DNA from: Palsa-504 sp963753225 | Lineage (GTDB): Bacteria; Actinomycetota; Actinomycetes; Streptosporangiales; Streptosporangiaceae | DNA length: 64,000 nucleotides | NCBI GenBank assembly: GCA_963753225.1 | Contig: CAVWBQ010000008.1 | Location: forward strand, 124,001-188,000 | Reading direction: 5' to 3' | Part shown: piece by piece, positions 1 to 7,588 of the stretch | Layout of the letters: each line of letters opens with the position of its first letter | Numbering within the stretch: the first letter of the stretch is position 1 | Position numbers and translations under genes: made by a program | The notes under the pieces: model-generated | What the model was told of the DNA's origin: nothing | Database searches by the model: none | The model's input: the letters and a program-made list of their open reading frames with translations, nothing else

Positions 1-1
1 G

Positions 2-1012
2 ATGATCATCATGGCGTCGGCGTCGGGCACCCTGGTCCCGGCGATTGCGCGGCTGGTCGCGGCCGATGAGGACACCGTGCGGGATGTGATCCACCTGTTC
101 AACCAGAGGGGCCTGGCGGCGCTGGACCCTCAGTGGGCGGGAGGCCGTCCCCGCCAGATCAGTGACGGCGATATTCAGGTCATCGTCACGGCGGCCCGGA
201 CCCGGCCAGAAAAGCTGGGCCAGCCGTTCACCCGGTGGAGCCTGCGCAAGCTGGCCACCTATTTAGCGGACGGTCCCCGGCCGGTGCGGATCGGACGGGA
301 GCGGCTGCGGCAGATCCTGCACGCCCGCGGGATCAGCTTCCAGCGGACGAGGACCTGGAAAGAGTCCCGTGATCCGGACCGGGACGCCAAGCTGGACCGG
401 ATCGAGTACGTGACCAGTAATTATCCGGACCGCTGCTTCGCCTTCGATCAGTTCGGGCCGTTGTCGATCCGGCCCTGCCACGGGACCTGCTGGGCGCGGC
501 GCAAGCACCCGGTGCGGCTGCGCGCCAACTATCACCGCACCCATGGCATCCGCTACTTCCACGGCTGTTACTCCCTGGGCGATGACCAGCTATGGGGCGT
601 GACCCGCGAGCACAAGGGCGCCGGCCACACCCTGGCCGCGCTCAAATCGATCCGGGCCGCCCGGCCCGGCGGCTACCGGCTGTTCGTCATCCTGGACAAC
701 CTGGCCGCGAACAAGACCCCGGCCATCCGCCGCTGGGCCCAGCGGGAGAACGTCGAACTGTGCCTGACGCCGACAAGCGCGTCGTGGGCCAACCCGATCG
801 AGGCGCATTTCGGGCCCTTGCGCACCTTCGTCATCGGCACCTCGGACCACCCGAACCACACCGCGCTGGCCAGGAAACTACAGGGCTATCTGCGCTGGCG
901 CAACGCTCATGCCCGCCACCCCGACGTCCTAGCCGCCCAGCGCCGCGAACGAGCCCGCATCCGCAGCGAACGCCAGCAACGCTGGGGCCGCCCCAGACCC
1001 AAAGCCGCCTAA
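2..1012 (+). CDS. IS630-family transposase, 5' end outside the window
   Basis: DDE transposase of the IS630/Tc1 group, which cuts and pastes its own element. The frame is already open at the first bases, so the true start may lie upstream. An N-terminal helix-turn-helix region (about residues 10-60) is followed by the catalytic triad: Asp149 in FAFDQFGPL, Asp232 in VILDNLAANKT and Glu267 in NPIEAHFGPL. The 336 residues are close to the normal family length, so little is missing. The C-terminus is rich in Arg. No inverted repeat or TA duplication can be checked because the left end is cut off. Confidence 0.9.
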   Translation: MIIMASASGTLVPAIARLVAADEDTVRDVIHLFNQRGLAALDPQWAGGRPRQISDGDIQVIVTAARTRPEKLGQPFTRWSLRKLATYLADGPRPVRIGRERLRQILHARGISFQRTRTWKESRDPDRDAKLDRIEYVTSNYPDRCFAFDQFGPLSIRPCHGTCWARRKHPVRLRANYHRTHGIRYFHGCYSLGDDQLWGVTREHKGAGHTLAALKSIRAARPGGYRLFVILDNLAANKTPAIRRWAQRENVELCLTPTSASWANPIEAHFGPLRTFVIGTSDHPNHTALARKLQGYLRWRNAHARHPDVLAAQRRERARIRSERQQRWGRPRPKAA

Positions 1013-1208
1013 CAGAACCGGTGAACGTTCGTGGCCACCGCACTAGCGATACGGCGAGCCTAAAGAGACGTAAGCAGGGGACCGTCGATTCTTGGGATGG
1101 CCATGCTCATGAGCCGCGGCCATTTCCGCCACTGCCAGTCTCCGGTGCGGCCAGGGCAAGTCTTGCTCTAGCGTGGCCGGTTGCCCTCGATCAGACCTCG
1201 TCGGGACG

Positions 1209-1460
1209 TCAGCGTCGGCTATCAGCCTGGCGGAGCATCGCGTCTTGTTCGGGGTCGGGCAGGAGCTCCCATACCTCTTGCGCACAGCGGCAGGCCGCGG
1301 CGATCTTGGCAGCCCACGCCAGCGCCTCCTCGCGTGAGGGCACGTCGACGAGCGAGAACCCGCCGATGACCTCCTTGGTCTCCGGATACGGGCCGTCGGT
1401 GACCGTCCCGTCGGTGGCGCGCTCGGCTTGGTGCCGGTCCGTGCCCGGCCAGTGTGCCAT
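1209..1460 (-). pseudogene. YCII/DGPF-domain protein, N-terminally truncated remnant
   Basis: The 83-residue frame contains TDGPYPETKEVIGGFSLVDV, the hallmark DGPF/YCII segment, then an EALAWAAKIAAAC helix. Family members are usually about 110-120 residues and begin with a strand-rich half that is absent here; that half is not found in another frame just upstream. The tail after the helix also lacks the usual EVRPV-like end. YCII-like proteins are small ferredoxin-like folds often linked to ECF sigma factors; none is present here. This is probably a remnant, although a short functional protein cannot be excluded. Confidence 0.5.
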
Positions 1461-1493
1461 CGACCGCCGCTGTCACTCGGCGAGCTAAGCGGA

Positions 1494-1533
1494 TTGACAG
1501 GGCCCGGGGTGGTGCGCTATTCAATACAGTGTA
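1494..1533 (+). promoter_or_regulatory. Promoter and palindromic operator of the PadR-WD40 operon
   Basis: A consensus -35 TTGACA (1494-1499) lies 18 bp before TATTCA (1518-1523). The perfect palindrome TACAGTGTA (1525-1533) sits at the expected transcription start. PadR repressors usually bind palindromes containing TACA/TGTA-like half-sites at their own promoters, so autoregulation is the natural inference. Confidence 0.5.
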
Positions 1534-1564
1534 GTAAGCGGTGATGAGTAAGCGAGGTGGCGGG

Positions 1565-1882
1565 ATGCACGGTAAGTTCGATGGCCTGGGCCGGTTCGCC
1601 GACCCGTCGCTGCTGATTCTGACCAGCCTGTCGGACGGCCCCAAGCACGGCTACGCGATGATGACCGACATCGCCGCCTTCAGCGGAGTCCGCATGGAGC
1701 CGGGCGCCCTGTACGGCGCGCTGTCCCGGCTGGAGCGCCGCGGCTGGATCCGGCCGCTGGCCGCCGCCGAGCGCCGCCGCCCGTATGAGATCACCGCCGC
1801 CGGCCAGGAGGTCCTAGCCGGGCAGCTGCGGTCGATGCAGCAGATCGTCCGCGTCGCCCGCCAGCGCACCGCCACCGCCTGA
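1565..1882 (+). CDS. PadR-family transcriptional regulator
   Basis: Small winged-helix repressor of 105 residues. The PadR core is clear: LLILTSLSDGPKHGYAMM (wing and first helices), then the recognition region GALYGALSRLERRGWI, and the end of the domain at RRPYEITAAGQEVL. The start at 1565 was chosen because GAGGTGG lies 6 nt upstream; ATG 1544 and GTG 1541 are in frame but lack a ribosome site and sit almost on the predicted transcript start. The next gene follows after 7 nt, so the two form an operon. PadR proteins are commonly paired with a membrane effector gene, which fits the neighbour. Confidence 0.85.
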   Translation: MHGKFDGLGRFADPSLLILTSLSDGPKHGYAMMTDIAAFSGVRMEPGALYGALSRLERRGWIRPLAAAERRRPYEITAAGQEVLAGQLRSMQQIVRVARQRTATA

Positions 1883-1889
1883 GCCCGCG

Positions 1890-3284
1890 ATGACGCCCGC
1901 CCTGGCCGACCGGCTGTCCCGCGCCGTAGTCGGCTGCTACCCGCCCCGCTGGAAGCAGCGCTACGCCGCGGAACTGCTCGACGTGCTCGACCAGCACCAC
2001 GCGGGGCCGCGGACCGTCCTCAGCCTGGCCGGCGGCGCCCTGAGCACCCACCTGGACCCGGACTACCGGATGCAGATGCCCCGCCTGAGCAGGGACGCCA
2101 AGCAAGTCGCCGCCATCGTCGCCGCCATCATCGTCGGCGTCCCCGCGCTGGTCATCCTTCCCATGATCCCCAGGGCCATCAGGGAAAGCAGATGGGAACC
2201 ATCCAGCGGCGACAGCGTCGACGCCATCGCGCTCTCACGTGATCAGCGCATCCTGGTCAGCAGCGCCGGCCTGACTCCCTGGGCGGCCACCAGCACTCTG
2301 TGGGACGTCACCGACCAGGCCCGGCCACGGCGGCTGTCGGTGTTCGAGGGCGGGAGCCCCGCCACGATCTCGCCGGACGGCGCCACCGTCGCCACGAACG
2401 CATTCGGCGGCCGGGCCCAGGTGGCCCTGTGGAACGTGACCCGCCCGCGGCACCCGGCCCGGCTGGCCGTGCTGTCCGCCGGCTTGTCCGGCGCGCTGTG
2501 GGGCGAGGCGTTCTCCCCCGACGGCCGCATCCTGGCCACCGCCTCCACCAGCGGGCTGGTCCTGTGGAACGTGGCCGACCCGGCCCGGCCCCGGCTGCTG
2601 CGCCGCCTGGCCGCGGCCCCGCTCCCTTTGGACAACCCTGGCCCGCCGGTGCCGTTCGGCGTAACCCAGGGCGACCTGGTGTTCTCCCCGGACGGGCGGA
2701 TGCTGGCCAGCGTGTCCGGCCGCGACCAGGTCACCGTGTGGGACGTGGCCCGCCCGGCCCGTGCCGCCCGCCTCGCCATCCTGGCCGGCCCGCACGACTA
2801 CTTCGCGGCGCTCACGTTCTCCCCCCGCGGGAAGCTGCTGGCCGGCGTGACCTACCACGGCAGCGTGCTGGTGTTCCGCGTGGCCGGCCCCGGCCGCCCG
2901 GCCCGCGTCAGCATCCGCCCCGGCCTCCTGGCCAGCGCGCGGTTCCCCGGCGGGGGAAGCACCCAGGCCGGCCCATGCGGCGGCGACTGCAGCTTTGCCG
3001 CCGCCTACGCGGCGGGCTTCACCCCGGACGGGCACGCCCTGACGGTCGTGATCGACCGCCCCGAGGCGTATCCCAGCACGGCGGCCCGCGACACGGTATT
3101 CACCTGGCAGGTGGCCGGCTCAGGAGCCCTCAGCGACCTCACCACCATCTTCCGCGACGTCAGCGACGCCCAGCCGGTCCTGGTCCCGGGCGGCCGCATC
3201 GTGGCCGACGGCTCCCTCACGGGCGGCGAGGTACACCTGTGGACCCTGCCCAGACCCCGCGCCACAGCGCGGACAGGCACCTAA
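1890..3284 (+). CDS. Membrane-anchored WD40-repeat protein
   Basis: 464-residue protein. An N-terminal cytoplasmic part of about 70 residues (containing YPPRWKQRYAAELLDVL) is followed by one strong membrane helix (about 71-93), then a long region of WD40-type repeats with recurring motifs such as FSPDGRILATAS, LVLWNVADPARPRL and FSPDGRMLASVS. Such repeats form a beta-propeller used for protein binding. The orientation would put the propeller outside the membrane. The gene follows the PadR gene by 7 nt and is probably controlled by it. The substrate or partner is unknown. The N-terminal stretch resembles that seen in actinobacterial proteins linked to PadR regulators. Confidence 0.8.
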   Translation: MTPALADRLSRAVVGCYPPRWKQRYAAELLDVLDQHHAGPRTVLSLAGGALSTHLDPDYRMQMPRLSRDAKQVAAIVAAIIVGVPALVILPMIPRAIRESRWEPSSGDSVDAIALSRDQRILVSSAGLTPWAATSTLWDVTDQARPRRLSVFEGGSPATISPDGATVATNAFGGRAQVALWNVTRPRHPARLAVLSAGLSGALWGEAFSPDGRILATASTSGLVLWNVADPARPRLLRRLAAAPLPLDNPGPPVPFGVTQGDLVFSPDGRMLASVSGRDQVTVWDVARPARAARLAILAGPHDYFAALTFSPRGKLLAGVTYHGSVLVFRVAGPGRPARVSIRPGLLASARFPGGGSTQAGPCGGDCSFAAAYAAGFTPDGHALTVVIDRPEAYPSTAARDTVFTWQVAGSGALSDLTTIFRDVSDAQPVLVPGGRIVADGSLTGGEVHLWTLPRPRATARTGT

Positions 3285-3557
3285 GGTGCCATTCGCCTAT
3301 TCCGAGGCCGATGGGACCACGGCCAGAGTGGATGATCTGTGCGCAACCGCCCGCTCATTAATCCCGATTGTCAGCCGCGCGGAATCCGCGTTCGGCGTGC
3401 TTATCGCGACTGTAGAATTCCGGGGCGCGGTTACTGACAGTGCCGACCATTAGCTGTTCTTACGGCCGTAACGGCGGTTTCGCTGAGTCCAAGTTTGCCC
3501 CTGGTCACGATTGTATTACTCCAGTTACAGTTCCGTTAACGTCCAGCCCAGCTCATT

Positions 3558-4865
3558 ATGTATAGTTTTTCTATCATTAGACCTCTGGGTTTCGGGGAAG
3601 TGCTGCGCGGTCATCGGCGCGTGGCGCGGCTGACGCTGGAGCAGTTGGCCGAGGTGTCGGGGGTCAGTGCAAGGACCTTGTCGGATATGGAGCGCGGGCG
3701 AAGCAGGGGGCCTCAGCACCGGACTGTTACTGCTTTGGCAGACGCGCTTGCCCTGGAAGGGGATGCCCGCAAGCAGCTTGTCGAGCTAGCGCGTGATGGC
3801 AGACTGCGGGATCACTGGACGCGCCCAGTCGGCCTGTGTGAGCTGCCCCGGCTGGTTGACGACTTCACCGGCCGTGCCGCGGAACTAGTCTGGATGAGCG
3901 AGCTGGTGTACGCCGAGAGTGTACCGGGTGCCGGTGTGGTAGGGCTCATCACCGGCTCGGGAGGCATGGGGAAGACCACGCTCGCCATCCGGGCGGCCCA
4001 CGTCCTGCGGCCGAGCTTCCCCGGCGGAGTGTTCTTCCTTGACCTATTCGGCATGTCCCCGCGGCCGTCGGCTGCCGCCGACGCGTTGTTGCTGCTGCTT
4101 CGCGCACTCGGTGCCGCGGATGAGCAGATCCCCGAGGATGTCCCGGGGCGTGCTTCGGTGTACCGGTCGCTGCTGCGGGACAGGCATGCGCTGGTCGTCC
4201 TGGACAATGCCGGGTCGGAGGAGCAGGTGCGTCCGTTGCTGCCGGGAGACGGCGCGAGCCGGGCGGTGATCACGGCCCGGCGGCTGCTGGCTGGCCTAGA
4301 GGGTGTACGCCGGCTCGCCCTCGGGCCTCTTTCGCTGCCGGAGGCCACGGAGCTGCTGACCGGGATTCTGGGGCAGCGTGCCGCCTGCGACAAGGAATCG
4401 GCACTCAACCAGCTTGCCGAGTTGTGCGAGGGCATGCCGCTTGCGCTGCGGATCATCGGAAACCGGCTGGTGAGCCGACCCGGCTGGGATGCCGCCGAAC
4501 TCGCGGCCCGGCTGGCGGACGAGGAGCACCGCCTGGATCAGTTCAAGGCCGGTGACCTGAAGATCGCAACCGCGTTCGGGATGTCGTACGAGCAGCTCAC
4601 AGAGGCCGCCCGGCGGGTATTCCGGAGGCTGGCCGTGGCACCGGGCCGCGACTTCGATGCAGCCTTCGCCGCGGTCGTTGGCGAGGTGCCGGTGGAGGTC
4701 GCCTGGGATGCTCTGGACGAGCTCGTCGACCTCGGCCTGCTGCTGGACAGCGCCGCCGGACGATACCGGTTCCACAACCTGGTCCGCTTGTTCGCTCGCA
4801 CGCGGCTCGAGGAGGAGGAATCCCCAGCCGAACGTGAGGTACTGACGGCGAGGGTGACGTCATGA
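3558..4865 (+). CDS. XRE-type helix-turn-helix STAND (NB-ARC) ATPase, C-terminally truncated
   Basis: 435 residues: an XRE helix-turn-helix (about 15-70, LTLEQLAEVSGVSARTLSDM), then a STAND ATPase with Walker A GSGGMGKTT (about 132-140), Walker B HALVVLDNA, the RxxxAVITARR sensor and the GMPLALRIIG motif, ending in a winged-helix region (YRFHNLVRLFAR). Relatives carry 300-500 more residues of TPR; here the frame stops at the first TPR helix. An overlapping 20-codon frame (4862-4924) continues with TAAAGYF-like residues, suggesting a frameshift and deletion. GTG 3600 is an alternative start, because TATAGT at 3560-3565 looks like a -10 box inside the annotated 5' end. Confidence 0.75.
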   Translation: MYSFSIIRPLGFGEVLRGHRRVARLTLEQLAEVSGVSARTLSDMERGRSRGPQHRTVTALADALALEGDARKQLVELARDGRLRDHWTRPVGLCELPRLVDDFTGRAAELVWMSELVYAESVPGAGVVGLITGSGGMGKTTLAIRAAHVLRPSFPGGVFFLDLFGMSPRPSAAADALLLLLRALGAADEQIPEDVPGRASVYRSLLRDRHALVVLDNAGSEEQVRPLLPGDGASRAVITARRLLAGLEGVRRLALGPLSLPEATELLTGILGQRAACDKESALNQLAELCEGMPLALRIIGNRLVSRPGWDAAELAARLADEEHRLDQFKAGDLKIATAFGMSYEQLTEAARRVFRRLAVAPGRDFDAAFAAVVGEVPVEVAWDALDELVDLGLLLDSAAGRYRFHNLVRLFARTRLEEEESPAEREVLTARVTS

Positions 4866-4983
4866 CTGCTGCGGCTGGGTACTTCTGCGTGCTGTTCTGC
4901 CTGGTGCCGCCGATTCTCCGCTAGTTGGCTTGGGTACACCGGGACCGGCGACGGGGCCTGTCCCGCCAAGGTCAGGAGCGACC

Positions 4984-5700
4984 ATGGCAATCAAGAACAT
5001 CGTGCTCGTGCACGGCAACTTCGTGGACGGATCAGGCTGGCAGAGCGTCTACGATCACCTCACCGCCGACGGTTACCGGGTAGCTGTCGTGCAGACCCCC
5101 AACCTCTCCCTCGGCGGCGACGTCGCCGCTACCCACCAGGTTCTCGACAGCCTCGACGGCCCAGCCGTGCTGGTTGGTCATTCCTACGGCGGAGTCGTCA
5201 TCACCGAGGCCGGCAACCACCCCAATGTCGCCGCGCTCGCCTACATCGCGGCGTTCGTGCCCGACACGGAGGAGTCGGCCAGCTCACTGATCGCCGACCC
5301 GCCGCCCGGCGCGCTGGCACCGCCGATCCTGACGCCGGTCAATGGGTTCCTGTTCCTGGACCGGGACAAGTTCGCCGCGTCCTTCGCCGCCGATGTGCCC
5401 GAGAAACTGGCCGCGTTCATGGCCGACTCCCAGGTCCCGGCGGCTGTGGACGCGCTGAACGGGGCGGTCGCCAAGCCTGCCTGGCGCAGCAAGCCGTCCT
5501 GGTACCTGGTCGCCACGGACGACCATATGATCCCGCCTGCCGCCCAGCGTGCCATGTCCGAGCGAGCCAAGGCGACTGTCACCGAGACCCCCGGCAGCCA
5601 CGCCGTGTACGTCTCGCGTCCGGCTGTCGTGGCCGCCGTGATCAGCCAGGCTGCCCAGGGCCTGAACGACCAGCCCTGGACACCGCACGAACCCCGGTGA
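4984..5700 (+). CDS. Alpha/beta-fold hydrolase
   Basis: 238-residue single-domain hydrolase. The oxyanion region is IVLVHGNFVDGSGW (about 6-19). The nucleophile elbow is VGHSYGG (Ser about 74), the acid is in VATDDHMIP and the base in GSHAVY near the C-terminus, so the triad is complete. It resembles the small esterase/carboxylesterase-like group often named alpha/beta hydrolase after YdeN-like or salicylate-esterase relatives; the substrate cannot be told. The start is ATG 4984, with AGGAG 7 nt upstream; an in-frame upstream codon at 4930 has no ribosome site. The IS701 element begins 6 bp after its stop codon. Confidence 0.88.
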   Translation: MAIKNIVLVHGNFVDGSGWQSVYDHLTADGYRVAVVQTPNLSLGGDVAATHQVLDSLDGPAVLVGHSYGGVVITEAGNHPNVAALAYIAAFVPDTEESASSLIADPPPGALAPPILTPVNGFLFLDRDKFAASFAADVPEKLAAFMADSQVPAAVDALNGAVAKPAWRSKPSWYLVATDDHMIPPAAQRAMSERAKATVTETPGSHAVYVSRPAVVAAVISQAAQGLNDQPWTPHEPR

Positions 5701-5705
5701 TCACG

Positions 5706-7249
5706 GGTACCGGTAGTCCGTTGGATCAAGGCTGGTCACTGGTAGTCTGGAAGTAAGTTTTCCTGGTGAGTTCGAAGCTGGTGATGAGCGATGACCAAGC
5801 TGGTGGCGTGTCCGCCTGCACCGGGTCCGCTGGAGGAGTACGCGGCCCGGTTTCGATGACTTGTTCACGCATGTGGCGCAGCGGCGCGGGTTCCGGGAGT
5901 ACCTGGCCGGGCTGCTGGCGCCGCGGGAGCGGAACAAGACGCTGACGGCCCTGGCCGGGGCGGAGCCGGTGACCGGGTCGAAGCTGCCGGCGGTGCAGCG
6001 GCTGCAGTTCTTCTTGTCCGAGTCGGTATGGGACCCCGAGCGGGTCAATGACCGCCGGCTGGAGTTGCTGCGGGCCGGGCCGGCGACCGCGCCGCACGGC
6101 GGCGGGGTGCTGATCATCGACGATTCGGGTGACCGCAAGGACGGCACGGCGACCGCGCACGTGGGCCGGCAGTACCTGGGCCGGTACGGCAAGACCGACA
6201 ACGGCGTGGTCACCGTCACCACCGTGTGGGCCGATGAGCGGGTCTACTACCCGGTGCACGCGGTGCCGTACACCCCGGCGCGGCACTTCGCCGGGGGGAA
6301 GAACGACCCGGAGTTCCGGACCAAGCTGCAGATCGGGGCGGATCTCGCGGTCCGGGCCCAGGCGGCGGGGTTCGCGTTCCGGGCGGTCGCCGCCGACAGC
6401 GCTTACGGGGACCAGGACGGGTTCCGCGGCGAGCTCGCGCAGGCCGGGCTGCCGTTCGTGATGGCGCTGCGGCCGCGTCACGGGATCTGGGCCCGCGCTG
6501 AGGACGCGCACACCCCGGTCGACGCGGCCCGCGAGCTGCGCTGGGGCGGCCCGGATGATCCAGGTGACTGGCGGGCGGTGACCCGGCGCTTCCGCGATGG
6601 GCATGCCGAGACCTGGTACGCCGCTGACGCCAGGCTGGGCGCCTGGGGCCCGGACGGCGCCCGGCGCCTGGTAGTCGCTACCGCCGACCCGGGCACCCTG
6701 CCGGACAAGGCCACCTGGTACCTGGTCACGAACCTGGCCCGGCCCGGCGGCCCGCGCGAGCGGGAGAGCCCCTGGCCGGCCGCGCCCCTGGCCGAGATCG
6801 TGCGGATCTACGGGCTGCGGCACTGGGTGGAGCAGTCATATAAGCAGGTCAAGGACGAACTCGGCTGGGCCGATTTCCAGGTCCGCTCCGACATCGCCAT
6901 CCGCCGCCACCAGGTGCTGGTCAACTGCGCATTCTCCTTCTGCTGGTCCGCCTGGCTCACCTCGCAGCCACCGCCCGGGCCGGCCCCGGCAAGCCCGCAA
7001 GAGAGGGGGCGCTGCTCCCCGGTCTCAGCAGCCCCGGGCATGCCCGCTCATCCCTCCGGCACCAAGCTGGCCTCGCGCACTGCGCGCCGTCCGCAGCTGG
7101 CTGACCCCCGCAACCGCGCTCATGCGCTGGTGGCAGGCATGGTCCAAAGCGCCCCCGCCCGCTGAGCTCCAGCGCCTGGTCGACAGCGCCAGCGCAGGTC
7201 ACGGCCTGTTCCTCTATCTGCCACCTTGATCCAACGGACTACCGGTACC
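5706..7249 (+). mobile_element. IS701-family insertion sequence, 1,544 bp
   Basis: The element is bounded by perfect 26-bp inverted repeats at 5706-5731 and 7224-7249 (outer ends GGTACCGGTAG). It carries one transposase gene, broken by two frameshifts. The flanking bases (CACG on the left, TGGA on the right) do not form the 4-bp duplication expected for this family, so a rearrangement between copies or later mutation is possible. The transposase stop codon lies inside the right repeat. Confidence 0.88.
5791..7229 (+). pseudogene. IS701-family transposase with two frameshifts
   Basis: The frame from ATG 5791 reads 20 codons, ending in LEEYAARF. It then needs removal of one base in TTT (5851-5853) to join the main frame, which is open from 5861 to 7165. 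The main frame holds the DDE core: LIIDDSGDRKDG, AADSAYGD and LRHWVEQSYKQVKDELGW. The natural C-terminus (ending LYLPP, stop 7227-7229) lies one frame further on; the switch falls near the G run at about 6996-7003. With both shifts repaired the protein has the normal family length of about 480 residues. The element is probably inactive unless ribosomal frameshifting or a sequencing error is involved. Confidence 0.8.
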
Positions 7250-7303
7250 TGGACTTCGCCGTGGAAGTCGGTGCGGCCCTGCCGTCGCGGCGGACAGAGC
7301 TGG

Positions 7304-7588
7304 CTAGGCAGCCCGGTCATCCCCCTGCTCCGCCTGCCGGTGCTTCCCGCGGACGCAGATCGCGACAATACCCGAATCGGTCTGGTCAATCTTCCTCACG
7401 GTCACCGCGACACCGAGGACCGTCGTCTCGAACGGCACGGCCAGGTTGTCCACGATCACCGTAGCGGCGGCGGTGAGAGCACGCCGGATCGAAAGAGCGC
7501 GGCCGACAAGCAGCCAACAAACAGAGTGAACCGGCTCACGATGGGCAGCAGGAGGCCATGTCAGCCGCTGCCAGGCGCACTCTCGCAC
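7304..7588 (-). pseudogene. Possible remnant of a small conserved protein
   Basis: The central part of this 94-codon frame (VPFETTVLGVAVTVRKID then IVAICVRGKHRQA) looks protein-like and resembles short actinobacterial proteins, sometimes labelled calcium-binding, with a VPF-T-VLGV core. The normal continuation after KHRQA is missing, and the N-terminal part shares bases with the divergent PAP2 start at 7558. It lies between the IS701 element and the PAP2 gene. It is kept only as a likely fragment. Confidence 0.3.

Noticed and set aside
592..1488. 298-codon plus-strand frame overlapping the IS630 transposase
   Set aside because: Pro/Arg/Gly-rich shadow of the transposase in another frame; no family features.
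2300..3361. 353-codon frame inside the WD40 gene
   Set aside because: Repetitive Gly/Pro/Arg composition is a shadow of the repeat-rich WD40 gene; the WD40 frame is clearly the coding one.
5726..6823. 365-codon minus-strand frame across the IS701 element
   Set aside because: Antisense shadow of the transposase; composition and absence of motifs argue against coding.
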